A DNA stretch of 64,000 nt from Puffinus mauretanicus (lineage: Eukaryota > Chordata > Aves > Procellariiformes > Procellariidae). The stretch lies in assembly GCA_023333565.1 (NCBI GenBank), contig JAJKFH010000425.1, positions 930,001-994,000 on the forward strand. The letters are read 5' to 3'. Shown here piece after piece: positions 1 to 12,478 of this stretch. A program made the position numbers and the translations under genes. The notes below the pieces were generated by a model, which did not search any database, was not told where the DNA came from, and saw nothing but the letters and a program-made list of their open reading frames with translations. Every line of letters starts with the position of its first letter. Position 1 is the stretch's first letter.

Positions 1-454
1 GTGCTTTCATGGTCAAGGACTTTTCAGCTTCCCATGTTCTGCAAGGTGCACAAGAAGGTGGGAGGGAGCATAGCCAGGACAACTAACCCAACTGGCCAAT
101 GGGGTATCCCATACCATATGATGTCATGCTCAGTATATAAAGCTGGGGGAAGAAGAAGGAAGGGGGGGACATTTGGAGTGATGGCATTTGTCTTCCCAAG
201 TAACCATTACGTGTGACAGAGCCCTGCTTTCCTGGGGATGGCTGAACACCTGCCTGCCGATGGGAAGTAGTGAATGAATTCCTTGTTTCGCTTTGCTTGC
301 ACGCGCAGCTTTTGCTTTACCTATTAAACTGTCTTTATCTCAACCCACAAGTTTTCTCACTTTTACCCTTCTGATTCTCTCTCCCATCCCACCGAGGGGG
401 AATGAGTGAGCGGCTGTGTGGTGCTTAGTTGCCGGTTGGGGTTAAACCACATCA
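1..454 (+). mobile_element. ERVL-like LTR, 3' part (cut by window edge)
   Basis: This is an older member of the LTR family that also flanks the provirus at 18-24.7 kb. Visible in order are a CRE-like octamer TGATGTCA (119-126), a TATA box TATATAA (134-140), a polyadenylation signal ATTAAA (323-328) and an end reading GGGGTTAAACCACATCA, the degraded counterpart of the provirus terminus. No primer-binding site follows position 454, so this is a solo LTR or a 3' LTR and not a 5' LTR. Its central part matches the LTR at 38.6-39.2 kb more closely than the young provirus LTRs, so it belongs to an older subfamily. The beginning lies outside the window, so the target duplication cannot be checked. 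Confidence 0.85.
119..140 (+). promoter_or_regulatory. LTR core promoter: CRE-like octamer plus TATA box
   Basis: TGATGTCA (119-126) sits 7 bases before TATATAA (134-140). The same arrangement appears in the three other LTRs of the window. It is one transition away from the canonical CRE TGACGTCA. Activity in this old copy is not implied. Confidence 0.6.
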
Positions 455-644
455 ACAAGTGATGTCATAAAGTTCTGAACTCCAGGGGAACTGCAAGTCT
501 TGACACTTTGCCTGAATCTCTAAGTCACTAGTTGTGTAGTCTCTGCTTTCACCTTACTTGCCAAACACAATTTTGACAAAAGCTAGACACTACTTCTTCC
601 TTGTTTCTTTGACACTGTGATAGATAAACATATCTATCACATAG
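455..644. other. Short unique spacer between LTR and CR1
   Basis: No coding or repeat signature, except a perfect 11-bp inverted repeat at 616-641 (TGTGATAGATA / TATCTATCACA, 4-base loop) just before the CR1 begins. Confidence 0.5.
616..641. repeat. Perfect 11-bp inverted repeat at the CR1 5' junction
   Basis: The arms at 616-626 and 631-641 are exact reverse complements around the loop AACA. Recognisable CR1 sequence starts only a few bases later. It could be a filler made during LINE insertion or a pre-existing host palindrome. Confidence 0.85.
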
Positions 645-648
645 ATAT

Positions 649-1488
649 GTGGAAATTAGAAAGGCAAAAGCCCAGCTAGAACTCAACCTGGCCACTGTCG
701 TGAGAGACAACAAAAAATGCTTTTACAAGTATATTAATGACAAAAGGAGAGCCAAGGAGAATCTCCATCCTTTATTGGATGCGGGGGGGAACGTTGCCAC
801 CGAGGACAAAGATAAGGCTGAGGTACTCAACGCCTTCTTTGCCTTAGTCTTTAATAGTCAGAGCAGTTATCCTCAGGGTACTCAGCCCCCTGAGCTGGAA
901 GACAGGGTCAGCGAGCAGGATAAACCCCCCATAATCCAAGAGGAAGAAGTTAACAACCTGCTACGCCACCTGGATGCTCACAAGTCTATGGGGCCAGATG
1001 GGATCCACCCGAGGGTGCTGAGGGAGCTGGCGGAGGAGCTTGCCAAGCCACTCTCCATCATTTACCAGCAGTCCTGGTTAACGGAGGAGGTCCCGGATGA
1101 CTGGAGGCTTGCCAGTGTGACACCCATCTACAAGAAGGGCCGGAAGGAGGATCCGGGGAACTACAGGCCAGTCAGCCTGATCTCGGTGCCGGGGAAGATC
1201 ATGGAGCGGTTCGTTTTGAGGGCGTTCACGAGCCATGTCCGGGACAACGAGGGGATCAGGCCCAGCCAGCACGGGTTCATGGAAGGCAGGTCCTGCTTGA
1301 CCAACCTGATCTCCTTCTATGATCAGGTGACCCGCCTTGTGGATGAGGCAAAGGCTGTTGATGTGGTTTACCTGGACTTCAGTAAAGCCTTTGACACTGT
1401 CTCCCACAGCATTCTCCTAGAGAAGCTGGCGGCTCATGGCTTAGACAGGTACACTCTTCATTGGGTAAAACACTGGCTGGACGTCTGA
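649..1488 (+). pseudogene. CR1 ORF2 reverse transcriptase, N-terminal part of the broken frame
   Basis: This 279-aa open stretch holds the first half of the CR1 reverse transcriptase, which primes from a nicked target and copies element RNA. Family motifs seen are GPDGIHPRVL near residues 116-125, DDWRLASVTPIYKKG near 154-168, NYRPVSLISVPGKIMER near 175-191, the QHGFMEGRSCLTNL block near 211-224 and the catalytic motif [11 protein letters not shown] near 245-255 (first catalytic Asp). The frame ends early at WLDV-stop, because the conserved region beyond it continues in another frame. The ATG at 649 is not a natural start: the LINE is 5'-truncated there. The enzyme is defective as it stands. 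Confidence 0.9.
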
Positions 1489-2435
1489 GCCAGAGAGTTG
1501 TGGTGAACAGAGTTAAATCCAGTTGGCGGCCGGTCACGAGCGGTGTTCCCCAGGGCTCAGTACGGGGGCCGGTCTTGTTCAATATCTTTACCAATTATCT
1601 GGATGAGGGGATCGAGTGCTCCCTCAGTAAGTTTGCAGATGACACCAAGTTGGGTGGGACTGTTGATCTGCTCAAGGGTAGGAAGGCTCTGCAGAGGGTC
1701 CTGGACAGGCTGGATCGATGGGCTGAGGCCAACTGTATGAGGTTCAACAAGGCCAAGTGCCAGGTCCTGCACTTCGGCCACAACAACCCCAGGCAACACT
1801 ACAGGCTTGGGGAAGAATGGCTGGAAAGCTGCTCGGAGGAAAAGGACCTGGGGGTGCTGATTGACAGCCGGCTGAACATGAGCCGGCAGTGTGCTCAGGT
1901 GGCCAAGAAGGCCAATGGCATCCTGGCCTGTATTAGGAATAGCGTGGCCAGCAGGAGTAGGGAGGTGATCGTGTCCCTGTACGCGGCACTGGTGAGGCCG
2001 CACCTCGAATACTGTGTTCAGTTTTGGGCCCCTCACTACAAGAAAGACATTGAGGTGCTGCAGCGTGTCCAGAGAAGGGCAACGAAGCTGGTGAAGGGCC
2101 TGGAGCACAAGTCTTATGAGGAGCGGCTGAAGGAACTGGGACTGTTCAGTCTGGAGAAGAGGAGGCTGAGGGGAGACCTCATCGCGCTCTACAACTACCT
2201 GAAAGGAAGTTGTAGCGAGGTGGGTGTTGGTCTCTTCTCCCAAGTAACTAGTGATAGGATGAGAGGAAACGGCCTCAAGTTGCGCCAAGGGACGTTTAGA
2301 TTGGATATTAGGAAAAATTTCTTTACTGAAAGAGTGGTCAGGCCTTGGAACAGGCTGCCCAGGGAAGTGGTTGAGTCACCATCCCTGGAAGTATTTAAAA
2401 GACATGTAGATGTGGTACTCAGGGTCATGGTTTAG
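1489..2435 (+). pseudogene. CR1 ORF2 reverse transcriptase, C-terminal part after a frameshift
   Basis: This part continues the RT in a different frame (open from 1461). It begins with QRVVVN, then [17 protein letters not shown] and the catalytic FADDTKLGG motif (the CR1 form of YxDD). The CR1 C-terminal thumb region follows, including [49 protein letters not shown] and [13 protein letters not shown]. It ends at a TAG near 2433, ahead of the 3' UTR. The break lies near 1489-1495 and is consistent with loss of one base in a short C run (CCAGAG where related copies usually read CCCAGAG). That could be real decay or an assembly error. Confidence 0.9.
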
Positions 2436-2523
2436 TGGGCATGGTGGTGTTGAGTTGATGGTTGGATTCAATGATCTTAGAGGTCTTTTCCAATCTTAAT
2501 GATTCTATGATTCTATGATTCTA
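2436..2523 (+). repeat. CR1 3' UTR and octamer tail
   Basis: Contains the typical CR1 3' end: GGTTGGATTCAATGATCTTAG, then AGGTCTTTTCCAATCTTAATG and the repeated GATTCTAT unit. The tail fixes the orientation (+) and the 3' boundary. Confidence 0.9.
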
Positions 2524-4819
2524 AGTGGAAGGCTGCAGCATCAAGCATTAATATTCACCTGATAACAATTCACAGTTGAAACCTTTTGTGTGTTCTTTAA
2601 AAGAGTACATAAAAGTCATTAAAGGTTATATATTTTGTGAAAAATGTGTGGAAGAGAATAAAGTTCAAAAAAGCAGATACATTTTGAAATACAATCATTG
2701 GCCTAGGTTCCGTCCATCCCACATGGGCCTGAAGGGTCTTAATGACAGATATAAATCAATGGATTAAGTGTTCTGTACTTTTTTGTTCATCAAAAGGAAG
2801 TGTGGGTGTAGCGTGAGCTTTGCTAACCCTTGTAGGCTTTAGTAGCCTGGTAGCCTATGCAATCTGAAAGTATTCTCTATTCTGTGAATGCAACCAGCGT
2901 AATACTTACTCCTGTGCAAGCAGGACTGGTTAATCTTTAGCCCATACAGATTTGAAAGACAGGATAAAACGAGGAAAAGGGAGAAAATAAGGAAAAGAAA
3001 ATGTAAAAAGAAGTTCTTTCCACCTTGCCCTCTATGAAGAGTGAGGAAATGAAACTAAACTGGAGTCTTTGTATCATTTGTGATGCACAAACCAAAAGTC
3101 TGTGCATCACCACCTAAAGTTCCTACTTTCACATCTGCTTCTGACTCAAGCTAAAGGATAAATTGCTCTTCGCAGAGCAATTCCTGACAGTCATCTGGAC
3201 TTTAATAACTTGTTCTCATGTGCCTCCTGAGCAGGTGGCATGGACAGAATTGAGATTACTACTGCTACTGCTGACCCTAGCCAGCCTTGGATATCCAGAC
3301 CATGCAGGACCTCTCTTAAGGACCAAGGAGTAACAGACAAAAAGCAGGGGGGTTGGTGAGGTAGGTGTGATGTTGTTGAGGTGAAAGAAAGGAGGAGACT
3401 AGAGTCCTAGTTTTGGGAAAAGGTCATTGGTAGGAGAACAGGAGATGCCGGTGAGAAAAAAAGGTTGGGGATCCAGATTTCTGCAGATGAGAGTATGTGA
3501 AGTAAGAATGAGGAAGGAAAGGGGTTTAGAATTAGGATTCAGTTTGGGGACATGGAATTTGGTAGGAAGTGCAGGAAGTGGGAAGCTTGGATTTGGAGCT
3601 TAGAGAAACATAATGTGTGAAAGGATGCTGACAAAGGTGGAGTATAAGATTAGAGTCTGGGTGTTCGGTGGAATATTTTGTTAAGAATTCCTTCTCTTCA
3701 TATCATATCATTCATTAATAGCTGCAACTAAAACATTTACATTTAATTAAATTGGACTTTGGCATAGTGGCATGCTTTGTCTATCGTCATAGAGATAAAA
3801 GTGGCTTCAGCCACTGCCATGGTCACCACTGGTTATGCTAAGTTTAGGAACTCTCTTTGTTAAGGAACTCAGTCCTTTCTGGGTTATTTAAAGTTTTTTG
3901 TTCTGTTTTGTTTTGTTTTGTTTTGTTTTGTGCTGCCAAACATGAATACAGAAGAGAAATCTTTAGCCAATCCAAATTAAATTGAATTTCAGGAATGTTA
4001 TATAACTTGCCAAGTCTTCTGACATAGTTCTACAGGCCAATCTCAAACAATCTAGAGAGACAAAGTTTTGATGAAAGTGTTTGCTGAGCCTACAGACAAG
4101 GTGACAGAGAGGGGCTATGCTTGACAACAACCTTCCAGTATGAAAAAGTTTTTATAACATTTCTGTCCAGTGGCTTCTAAGTGCTCTACCAAAAGTGCAC
4201 CAAAAGTGAAAATGTCATCAGTAGTGACAGCTGATTGTCTTCTGGCAGCCACTCCTATCAGAGATACAAACAGTGTCAGAGCTAGAAAAGTTACTTTGCA
4301 ATTGCAAGATGTTTTTTACATGGTTTGTTAAGAAGATATTATGTTGCTTAAATTTCTTGGATATGTCACAGAATCCATAGAAGTAAAAAGCATGTTCTGT
4401 GAGCTCTTTCTAGAAAACAAATAAATGCAAAAATAAACCCCTAAAACCTACAGAAACTTCTATTTTTTGTCATTTACAAAAAGAGTTCTTTTGGATGGCA
4501 AATGCACCTGATAATTTATTACTTGATAGATCATTCAAAAATTCTGTGAGAGATGAGAAATTTAATAATGAAGGCAACACTCTATTGATGGAATGTTCTT
4601 TTGTATAATGGAGTAAATTTGACTCTTTCCTGTTAGTTCAGGTGGAACATCAAGGTGGTATTAGCTGTGGTTATTTGAAAGTTCAGACACTTGTTACAAG
4701 GAAGAAGCAAACAAGCTAGGTTTCCCTAAGGTCCTCCAGCAGCACTGATATGAAGTTGAATCACTTATTCTGACCATCAGTTTTGAACTGCACTCAAAAC
4801 ATGTCTTATTACCAACAAA
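2524..4819. other. Non-coding AT-rich DNA with a purine-rich stretch and a (TTTTG)n repeat
   Basis: I see no coding exon. A stretch at about 3340-3680 is strongly biased to G and A on the plus strand. A short TTTTG pentamer array is at 3905-3930. The rest looks like ordinary intergenic or intronic sequence. Confidence 0.5.
3905..3930 (+). repeat. (TTTTG)n microsatellite
   Basis: Five tandem units of the pentamer GTTTT/TTTTG, directly visible. Confidence 0.9.
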
Positions 4820-6560
4820 AAAAATCTTGAAAACCTTGAGTGAAGATTCTGCTACTTATCTGAGTAACTTGTTCATCTGTTCTACACTGCCTTCCTAGTG
4901 AAGGCATTTTTCCTAATGTCTAATCTGGTCTTCCCAACCTGCAATGTGTGACCATTGCCCCTCGTTTTTTGCCTGACATTTGTTTGGGCTTGTCATCCTC
5001 ATAACTACCCTTCAGATGGTCATGGTTCTCCCTTAGCACCTCCACCAAACTTGACTAGAATAATTTCTTTAAGCAATCCTTGCTCCTGATGTGACCTTGG
5101 ACTTGCTCCAGTTTATCCACATTCCTTTCAAACTGGAAGCCCAAAAATGGACAAAGCATTCCAGATACAGACTTCCCAGTACTGAGAGGGAGGACATAAT
5201 AACTTCCCTCACTCTGCTGACCAAATCCTCCTCTTTCAACCCACTATGTATTTTGGCTTGCTTATGAGGACAAAACACTGGTAGTTCATGTGTAAAACCT
5301 GGCTCTTTCTCATCATGCCTGTTACTTGGCTAGTTGTTTCCTGGCTGTACAGATTAATGGGATTTTTTTTCCACATCAATTACAGAGCTTTGCAGTTCTC
5401 ATTACTGAACTTCTCAAGGTTTCTGCTGGTTCCAGTCACTAAGTTTATCAAATGATAGAAACTGAATTTCTATCATTTGCACAACAATCATTTCTCCTAA
5501 TTTAGTACCATCTGAAAATGTGCTGAGAGTGCAGCATCCATTTCATAATTCAGATGACAATTGAATAATATCAGTCCAGCATTGACCCTTAGGCTATTTA
5601 TTTGCAACCAGCTGCCAACCAAATATCAAGCCACCAATTGCTACCCTTTTATCCTGCTGGTCCAGCCAACATTTAACCCATCCAATAATCTGTTCATCCA
5701 GCCCGTATTTTCTTAGTTTTCAAATGAGAATGCTGCAGGAGATGGTGTCAAAAACCTTACTGAAGTCAAGGTAGCACAGCCAGTGCTTTTCCCTCACCCA
5801 CCTACGTTTCATCACAGAACGCAATCAGGCTGGTGAAGAATGATTTGCCCAGATTGACTCCCTGTTTGCCTCTTATGCTTAACATTTTTGGAAATTAATT
5901 AGAAGAAGATGTTCTCCATTGTATTTCCAGGGACTGAAGTGAGGTTGACTAGAATTAGGTGTCCCTCTTGCCTTTAATAAAGACAGGCATAATGTTAATC
6001 TTTTTCCACTAGTCGAAGATCTCCCTCCACCACCACAATTTTTCACTGAGTATGGCCATGCAAGTGTCCCTGCAAACACATCAGTCAATTCTTTCAGCAT
6101 CCTTTGGCAGGTCCCATCTGGCCTCAGAAATTTAAATACTTGCAACTTCCTTAAGCAGCCCCCACACTGTTGCTTTTCCACTGCTGACTGCCTCTCTCCT
6201 TCTGAAACCACACCTTCATGCGCAGAGGTCAGGGAGCAAGTTTCACCTGTGAAGGTTGATGCTAAAATGATAGTACCCAGCCTTTTCTGTATTGTCCATC
6301 AGGGAGGCTGTGTCCCCCATTCAACAGTAGACCATACTTTCTCAGAATCTCCTTTTGCTACTTGCATCCTTATAGAATCCCTTCTTGCTCTTCTTTGTGT
6401 CTCATACTAGTTTTAGTGCCAACTGGGCAATCATTTTTTTCATCTTGTCCCGACATGGTCAAGCAATGTTTGCATCCTCTGACTCTTGTAATTTCAGCCT
6501 ATGCAGACCCTTTCTGTTACTTGTCAATACAGAGGAAAATCTGCTAAAGCATTGGGTTAC
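4820..6560 (-). mobile_element. Ancient CR1 LINE remnant, minus strand
   Basis: Read on the minus strand this follows the CR1 order, from ORF2 at the high-coordinate end to the 3' part at the low end. Recognisable pieces on the plus strand are TTTTTCCTAATGTCTAATCT (4909-4928), a CCATTGCCCCTCG block near 4952-4964, TGCTGAGAGTGCAGCATCCA (about 5521-5540), TTCATCCAGCCCGTATTTTC (about 5693-5712), AAACCTTACTGAAGTCAAGG (5753-5772), a CAGGTCCCATCTGGCCTC block near 6109 and ATAGAATCCCTTCTTGCTCT near 6373. Minus-strand translation at 5278-5069 still shows a decayed copy of the REVI...LE..VHFWA segment. Many indels and stops make it non-functional and old. Boundaries are approximate. Confidence 0.8.
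5449..5479. repeat. Perfect 13-bp inverted repeat (hairpin)
   Basis: The arms CAAATGATAGAAA (5449-5461) and TTTCTATCATTTG (5467-5479) are exact reverse complements around a 5-base loop CTGAA. The hairpin lies inside the ancient CR1 and is not part of the CR1 sequence as I know it. Confidence 0.85.
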
Positions 6561-9500
6561 TTATTAAGGTATACTAGCACTCTATTCATAAGTTCACTGC
6601 TCCCTTGACTGAATGTTTTCTTGTTATCCCATGTCTGTAAATTATGCTTACTTCAAGCCAGTCTATAGCAAACATGCAAATATCAACATTTAGTATCTAA
6701 AACAGACAACACAGTGATAAATCTTTAGAAAAGAGGGAATGAAAAAATATACATCCATTCAAATTATCCTAAGGTTGCATCAGAAGGTCTGTCTTTCCAT
6801 CATTCATCAGACTTGCTCTCTCACAAGAAACTATACAGGAATCAGACTGTATATTTTCTCTCTTTTAGTGGACTATGTTGGGTTTAATAGTCAATCTTGC
6901 CTCTGAAGTCTTTCAAAAAATCTGGACTAGTTTAATATTTCATTCCCCAGATTTATTTTACTTTCTCCTTAGGTAGGAAGCAGTCTAGCCAACCTCTTAT
7001 TAGAATAAAGGTTCTTTCCCTTCCATAGATAAGTAAATCTCTCTTTGTTGTAGTATTTGTTATCATTTAGAAGTTAATAGAATAATAAACAACTCTTTGC
7101 TTCAATGAGGTGTTAAAACTCTGACCTCTATCCTCCTCTTTCAGTAATTATCTGGCATTCTTCAGTGGGGAAGGAAGAGTTCATTTAACCTCACATTCTA
7201 CACATTTTTCCTTTACATGAAAAACATACATAATACAACAGCTGCAGACTTACTGTATGCAGTGTATAATTGGATTTTGATTGAGACCAGACAAACAGAA
7301 GTCAAATTACTTATGGTAAAAACCCATTAGGAGTGATTGAGCCCCAACATCTTCCTTTTAGGCATGTTGTAAAACTGGGTTATATCCTCACTATAAATGA
7401 AAGATTGAATAATCAGAGGTGTGTTCTTACTGTTGATCAAAATGAGGATGACTGATTAGATGAAACGTATTAGAGTCAGCTTGTAGACTGGCAGGCCTCT
7501 GTTCTGATACAGTGTGAAGGCTTCAAAATGTTATTTCTGAGTTTGAGTCAGATGTGACTTTGTTTATGATTAGATCTGCTATAGAAGATAGATGTTAGGC
7601 ATAAAAAAGATTATAATAACTTTTTCAGTGAAAGGACCCTCCCCTCAATCAGTCTTTGATATACAAAATATAACGGTAAATAAATATGCTCCTTTAAAAA
7701 AAAAAAAATAAAGATAGTTACAATCTGAAACTATAGTTGATACAAGAAAGATAGATTATAGATATTATAGATAATAGAGATAGAGATGTAAAATGGTTGT
7801 TTGTCCCTTTTTTACATTCAGTGGGAAAAAGTGGGAAATATGGACTCAGGACAAAGAGTACAAGAAAAGCCAACATCATTACTGGCAAACACCTATCTTT
7901 GTCTCAAGAAAGCATTCAGCATGAAAACAAGCATCTAAAGAAGATCCGTAAGAACACTAAAACATAAGAACAACTAACCAAAAAGCTTCTTGAATCCTTA
8001 TCATTTAGGTCTGCATTTTTTTTTAAGAACACGTTATACATATAGCCTACTTTATAGTTTATTTAAATAGCTGAAATACAGTCAATAAGTCTAGTAAGTA
8101 CAATAAGTTTTTTGGATAAGTCCAGAGAAATACAAGTACCTATAATTGCCAGCACTACCACTGTTAATGATATATGCTTCTATGAAAGATGAGAACAGCA
8201 TTGCTTTAGGCATTATATAGAATCACCACACAGCAAACTTTGGATCAGCTCATCAGCGATGACATACAAGTAGAACAGAAGCCATAAAATGTGGTGTGAT
8301 TTTTTTCAAGGATTTTTTTCCCTCATTTTGGTGAATGCACAGAAAAGCATGTTTGATAAAGGTTCCTGGGATTAAGGTATACAGACAATGATGGCAAAAA
8401 CAATGATAGAAGGCTAAATCAATAAAATAACATTTTGAAGAAAAGTGACTGTGCTTCAAAAAAAAGCCAACAACAAGGTTTGACAAGGATACAGTGAAAA
8501 AGTTCACAGGGAAGGTAATATTGTCCAAGTAAAAATGGGAAAAAAAGATACTTTCTTTTAAAGCACTTCAAAAGGGTAAAGTGAAAGGGGGGAAATATAA
8601 AGGCTGGCAAAAGGAAAGATCATGTTATAAAATGTGAGATAAGGGCTTTAGCACTCATATTTCTGGTATTGATAAAAAAATAGACCTCAGATATTAAACA
8701 GGGCAAATCAAAGAGATTTAAATGAAGCCTAGACAATCAAGTCAAAAAAAAATCCCATCATTATCTTAAGTCATAAGGAAATCAGCAGGCGATTCACATA
8801 AAAGGAATAGTACTACTTCTATCCAGCACTCAAATCAGGCCCCAGGAATTTTACATTGTAAAACATTTCAGCTTCCTTTGACTTTCCTTCAAATTTGGAA
8901 CTCAAGGTTACAGTGGGACCAAGTCATCTCTTTTCATTCATGAGGGATACAAACTTAGTTTCTATCCACAGCAGTTTCCTTAAATGAAAGCAAAATTTCT
9001 CATACAACAAAGATTAGAAGGTGCTGAGGCTTTAAAAACATGTGAAATATTACAAGGCTGTGGTAAAGTTATAGAAGTTGACAATGATGATAAATTAATT
9101 CAAGTGTGCAACTGTTTCCTGACTAGGGACCCCAAGAGAGGAAAAATGAAGTTAATAGAGTTGCAGTGGTTTATAGTACAGACATTAGAGGAGGACCGAC
9201 CTTGATGAGCATTTGAGATTAATTAGAACGAAAAGTAATATACAAGGAATCAGTCATTAGCAAAATGTTTTTGCTCACTGTCTTTAGGTCAAGATACCAA
9301 AGCAGAGTTACCAGTTCATTAAAACTGTGATGACGATGAAATAGGCATTCCACAGCAGTTATTGCACACATGTATGTATCTCATGTAGGAGACCATAAAG
9401 AGCTTTTTCTGTTGCCATTTCACAACAGTTTTAGATTTATATTAGATTTAGAAAATTCTGAGGAAATTTCTGAAGGTATATTTGTACAGCTATTATGTGA

Positions 9501-12478
9501 TGAACAGTGATCATTCAAAAGCCATTGATTTTTTTTTGTTTTCCTTCAGTTAGATGAACTGAATTTAACATAAATAAACAGAATTAATTTACTTCATGGA
9601 AAAATTTGACTATCAGCTGTAGTAAATAGTAGAAATAAAAGCGTATCAGGCCAATATACATTGTGTCCTTGCACCAAGAAACACTCAGACAAATGCACAC
9701 TAAATGAGTTTTCACTTTGTACTCAAACAAAACAGACCCCCCTCAATAGGTTACTGTTCTTCTTACCTACAATACTAACATGATGGATAAAATACTGTTA
9801 TTTTAAAAAAACGTTCAGGGTAAACTATTTCGAAGAAAGCCAGTGACAACACTACACTGAAATAGTGGGGTAACTTCTTACTAGACAAAAACTCCTCTCT
9901 TTGGGAGATTTTCACTTTGAAAATACTGATGGCATCAGTTCTGCATTTTGCTATAATTATTTAGTAGGCTTGTTGTTCGTGATGACTGGATAATTTAAGA
10001 GATTAGCAGGTCATTTGTAACCATGGAAATCATGTTGCCTGCATATCTAATAGACTAATTTCCACATGAAGCAAGGCAGCAGTTCTGTTTATTTACTTGC
10101 CTTGTTAAATGCTATTTTGAACTACCTTGTTTTCCTCAGGGGAATTGTCACTCAATTTCTGAAAAGAAAAGCAAAAAAATCAAGCTATGTCCTTAGACAA
10201 CCACAATGAATACACACTTTCCTATATTTTCAGTAAACGTATATTTGACCATATTTCTATATTCACACCTTTTTTTGATTCTTGTCTTTTACATTTTAGC
10301 TAGAGATTTAAAGTGTTTAAGGATTACATATTTTAAAGAAAATCTGTAAGATTTCAAAATTTCCAGTTACTAGCCTCAGTACATAAGGATATAGATTAAT
10401 GATTGAGTCAGGATAGCTTAATGGTAGTTACAATTCACTAGCTAACTGATTGCATATGTATGTTTCTTATTCTGTCCCATCTATGGGACAAAATGTTTCA
10501 ATCATCTTCATTTCAGCATAGTAAAATACTATGAAACTAAAAGTTCTTAAGAAAAGATAGGAGAAGCTTGAGGAGATAATGGAGTTTCTGAATTACTCCA
10601 TATCCACCAGTGGTGAATAGTAGTGTCAAGATCTTAGCTCAGAGGAATGAAATTACAATAATGCCGATTTTTTAGAATAGGAAATATATGGTCCAAACCC
10701 TGGATTATAGACATTTTCAATTATTTGTGGGTTTTTTTTTTCTTTCTTATACAAAAGGATTCTTATGTTAAAGAGATCTGGGATCTCAAAGCGTTTGCTC
10801 TTCTGTTACTTGATGTAATCAAGATTCAAAGGATCTATTTTTTACATAGAAGATGTGCGTCATATCTGCGAAGTACCATTCAAGCAGACATGTCTTAAAA
10901 GGTCTCAGAAAACACAAGTCACAAGGTGACTCACCTGTCCTCTTAAGTGTTTTCTCTGCTGTCACAACTACAACATTGTCTTCATAACTTAGGCTTAAAT
11001 CTTTCTTATGAACACCCCAAAAAATTCCCAACAGATTAAATTCACATTGTATTATATTCCTTCTGTCACTAATTTAGCTAAAATCTGTTAATTTTTCCAT
11101 AGTACTTGCTTAATTTGAAGTTCATGTCATGGCCAGTTGACAACTAGCTGTCTTCATCTACACTAATCTCAAAGCTGTCTACAAGCTATCATCAATCACT
11201 TGTTAAAATATTCATACTCTGTTGACATCTTAATTATTTTAATAGGCAAATTACACAGCAATGTGATGTTGAAATATTAAATGAACAATATTTTCCAAAA
11301 TTCACTTCCCAAACTTTCCCAATTGTATGAGCACTTGGGAAACAAAAGAGGAACTTGAGGATATAGTAACTACATATTAGGTTTTAACCATAAAGAAATA
11401 GTATCAAAATTGGCATTTCCATTCAATCAGATAAACATGTTTAATAGAGAAATCAAAATTAACGTAATGTGGAAATCAGCTGGTTACTCTTAACCAAATA
11501 AACTAAGAATAGATTACCTACTTCATCAAAATCTCTGTATAAGAAGGAATAAATATCACTGTTTAAATGTTCAACCACATCAAATGCTTCTCAAGAACAG
11601 TAGTTCATTCTTCAATACTCTCAAAAAAACTTAATAACTGACATATTTTCATCTTTGCTGTGCTGTAGCGGTCTTGCACTTTTCACACGTCTACAATACA
11701 GCCAGGTGGTACCAGCAGAAACCTCACCAGCAAACATATTGCAACAAATGTAGTGACTGGCAAAACAAGAGTAGCCTTGACCTTCTGTGTTGGGAAAATT
11801 TCATTGAGGAGCAATTGCACAGCATATCTGTAACAAAGTTCATTTTTATAAACAGTGCTAAGCAATGGCCACAAATTTTAGTTAAACATGAAATAATTTG
11901 TCCTAAGTGTCATAGTAATTTTCAAGTAAAATATCAATTGAAAAATCTATGACCAGTTTGTTCTCTGGAAGGCACTGTGGAGTTGCTTTACTGAAAGTTT
12001 AACTACTTTCTATTATTGACAATGAAAACCAAAACTACTCATTTCTTCTCTCATTAATTTTCTTGCAGTAGCAGATCTTCAAATTACATTTTGTATTTTA
12101 GAATGTCATACACCTTTCTTCAAAATGGGATACAGAAGAAAAATTCTTGTACAAGTTACGGCTACATTCAGATTTTTACAAAACACCCACAAAACAGTAG
12201 GCTACACTAAAACTCTCTTTTCTCATGTGAGACATCCAAATCTTGGGCAATCAAATACAAGGCTGAATTAGTGATGCATGCTTGACTACTTCCCTTTCCA
12301 GATCAAAATTTTTTCTAGAATTAAAAACGGAAAACAGCTAGGATCAACTGGCATAACTTCATTCATGTAAGAGGCCGATATAAATTAACCACCTCAGTTC
12401 CTTTTATAATTGACATAAAAGGAAGAGACTTCCAGAGAGCAATTTATCTTTCTGTAGAAACTGTCTTATGGTGGAAAA
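6561..12478. other. Non-coding AT-rich DNA, nothing assignable
   Basis: Scattered short open frames (for example 8984-9205 + and 8253-8528 -) have no recognisable domain, no good flanking splice sites and biased lysine or phenylalanine content typical of chance frames in AT-rich DNA. Low-complexity patches include a poly(A)-like run at about 7697-7711 and GATA-like repeats at about 7750-7792. Parts of 8.3-9.2 kb have an old-repeat feel, but I could not name a family. Confidence 0.4.

Larger units (their letters stand above)
645..2523 (+). mobile_element. CR1 LINE, 5'-truncated, relatively young
   Basis: This is a non-LTR retrotransposon copy carrying most of the ORF2 reverse-transcriptase region, a short 3' UTR and a tail of CR1 octamers (ATTCTATG-type, about 2500-2523). 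The 5' end is missing, as is usual for CR1: the endonuclease and the start of ORF2 are absent. Apart from one frame change near 1489 the coding sequence is open throughout, which for an unselected dead-on-arrival copy suggests recent insertion. CR1 elements normally make no target-site duplications, and none is evident. Confidence 0.95.

Noticed and set aside
1557..2288. 243-aa minus-strand open frame
   Set aside because: It is the antisense shadow of the CR1 reverse transcriptase.
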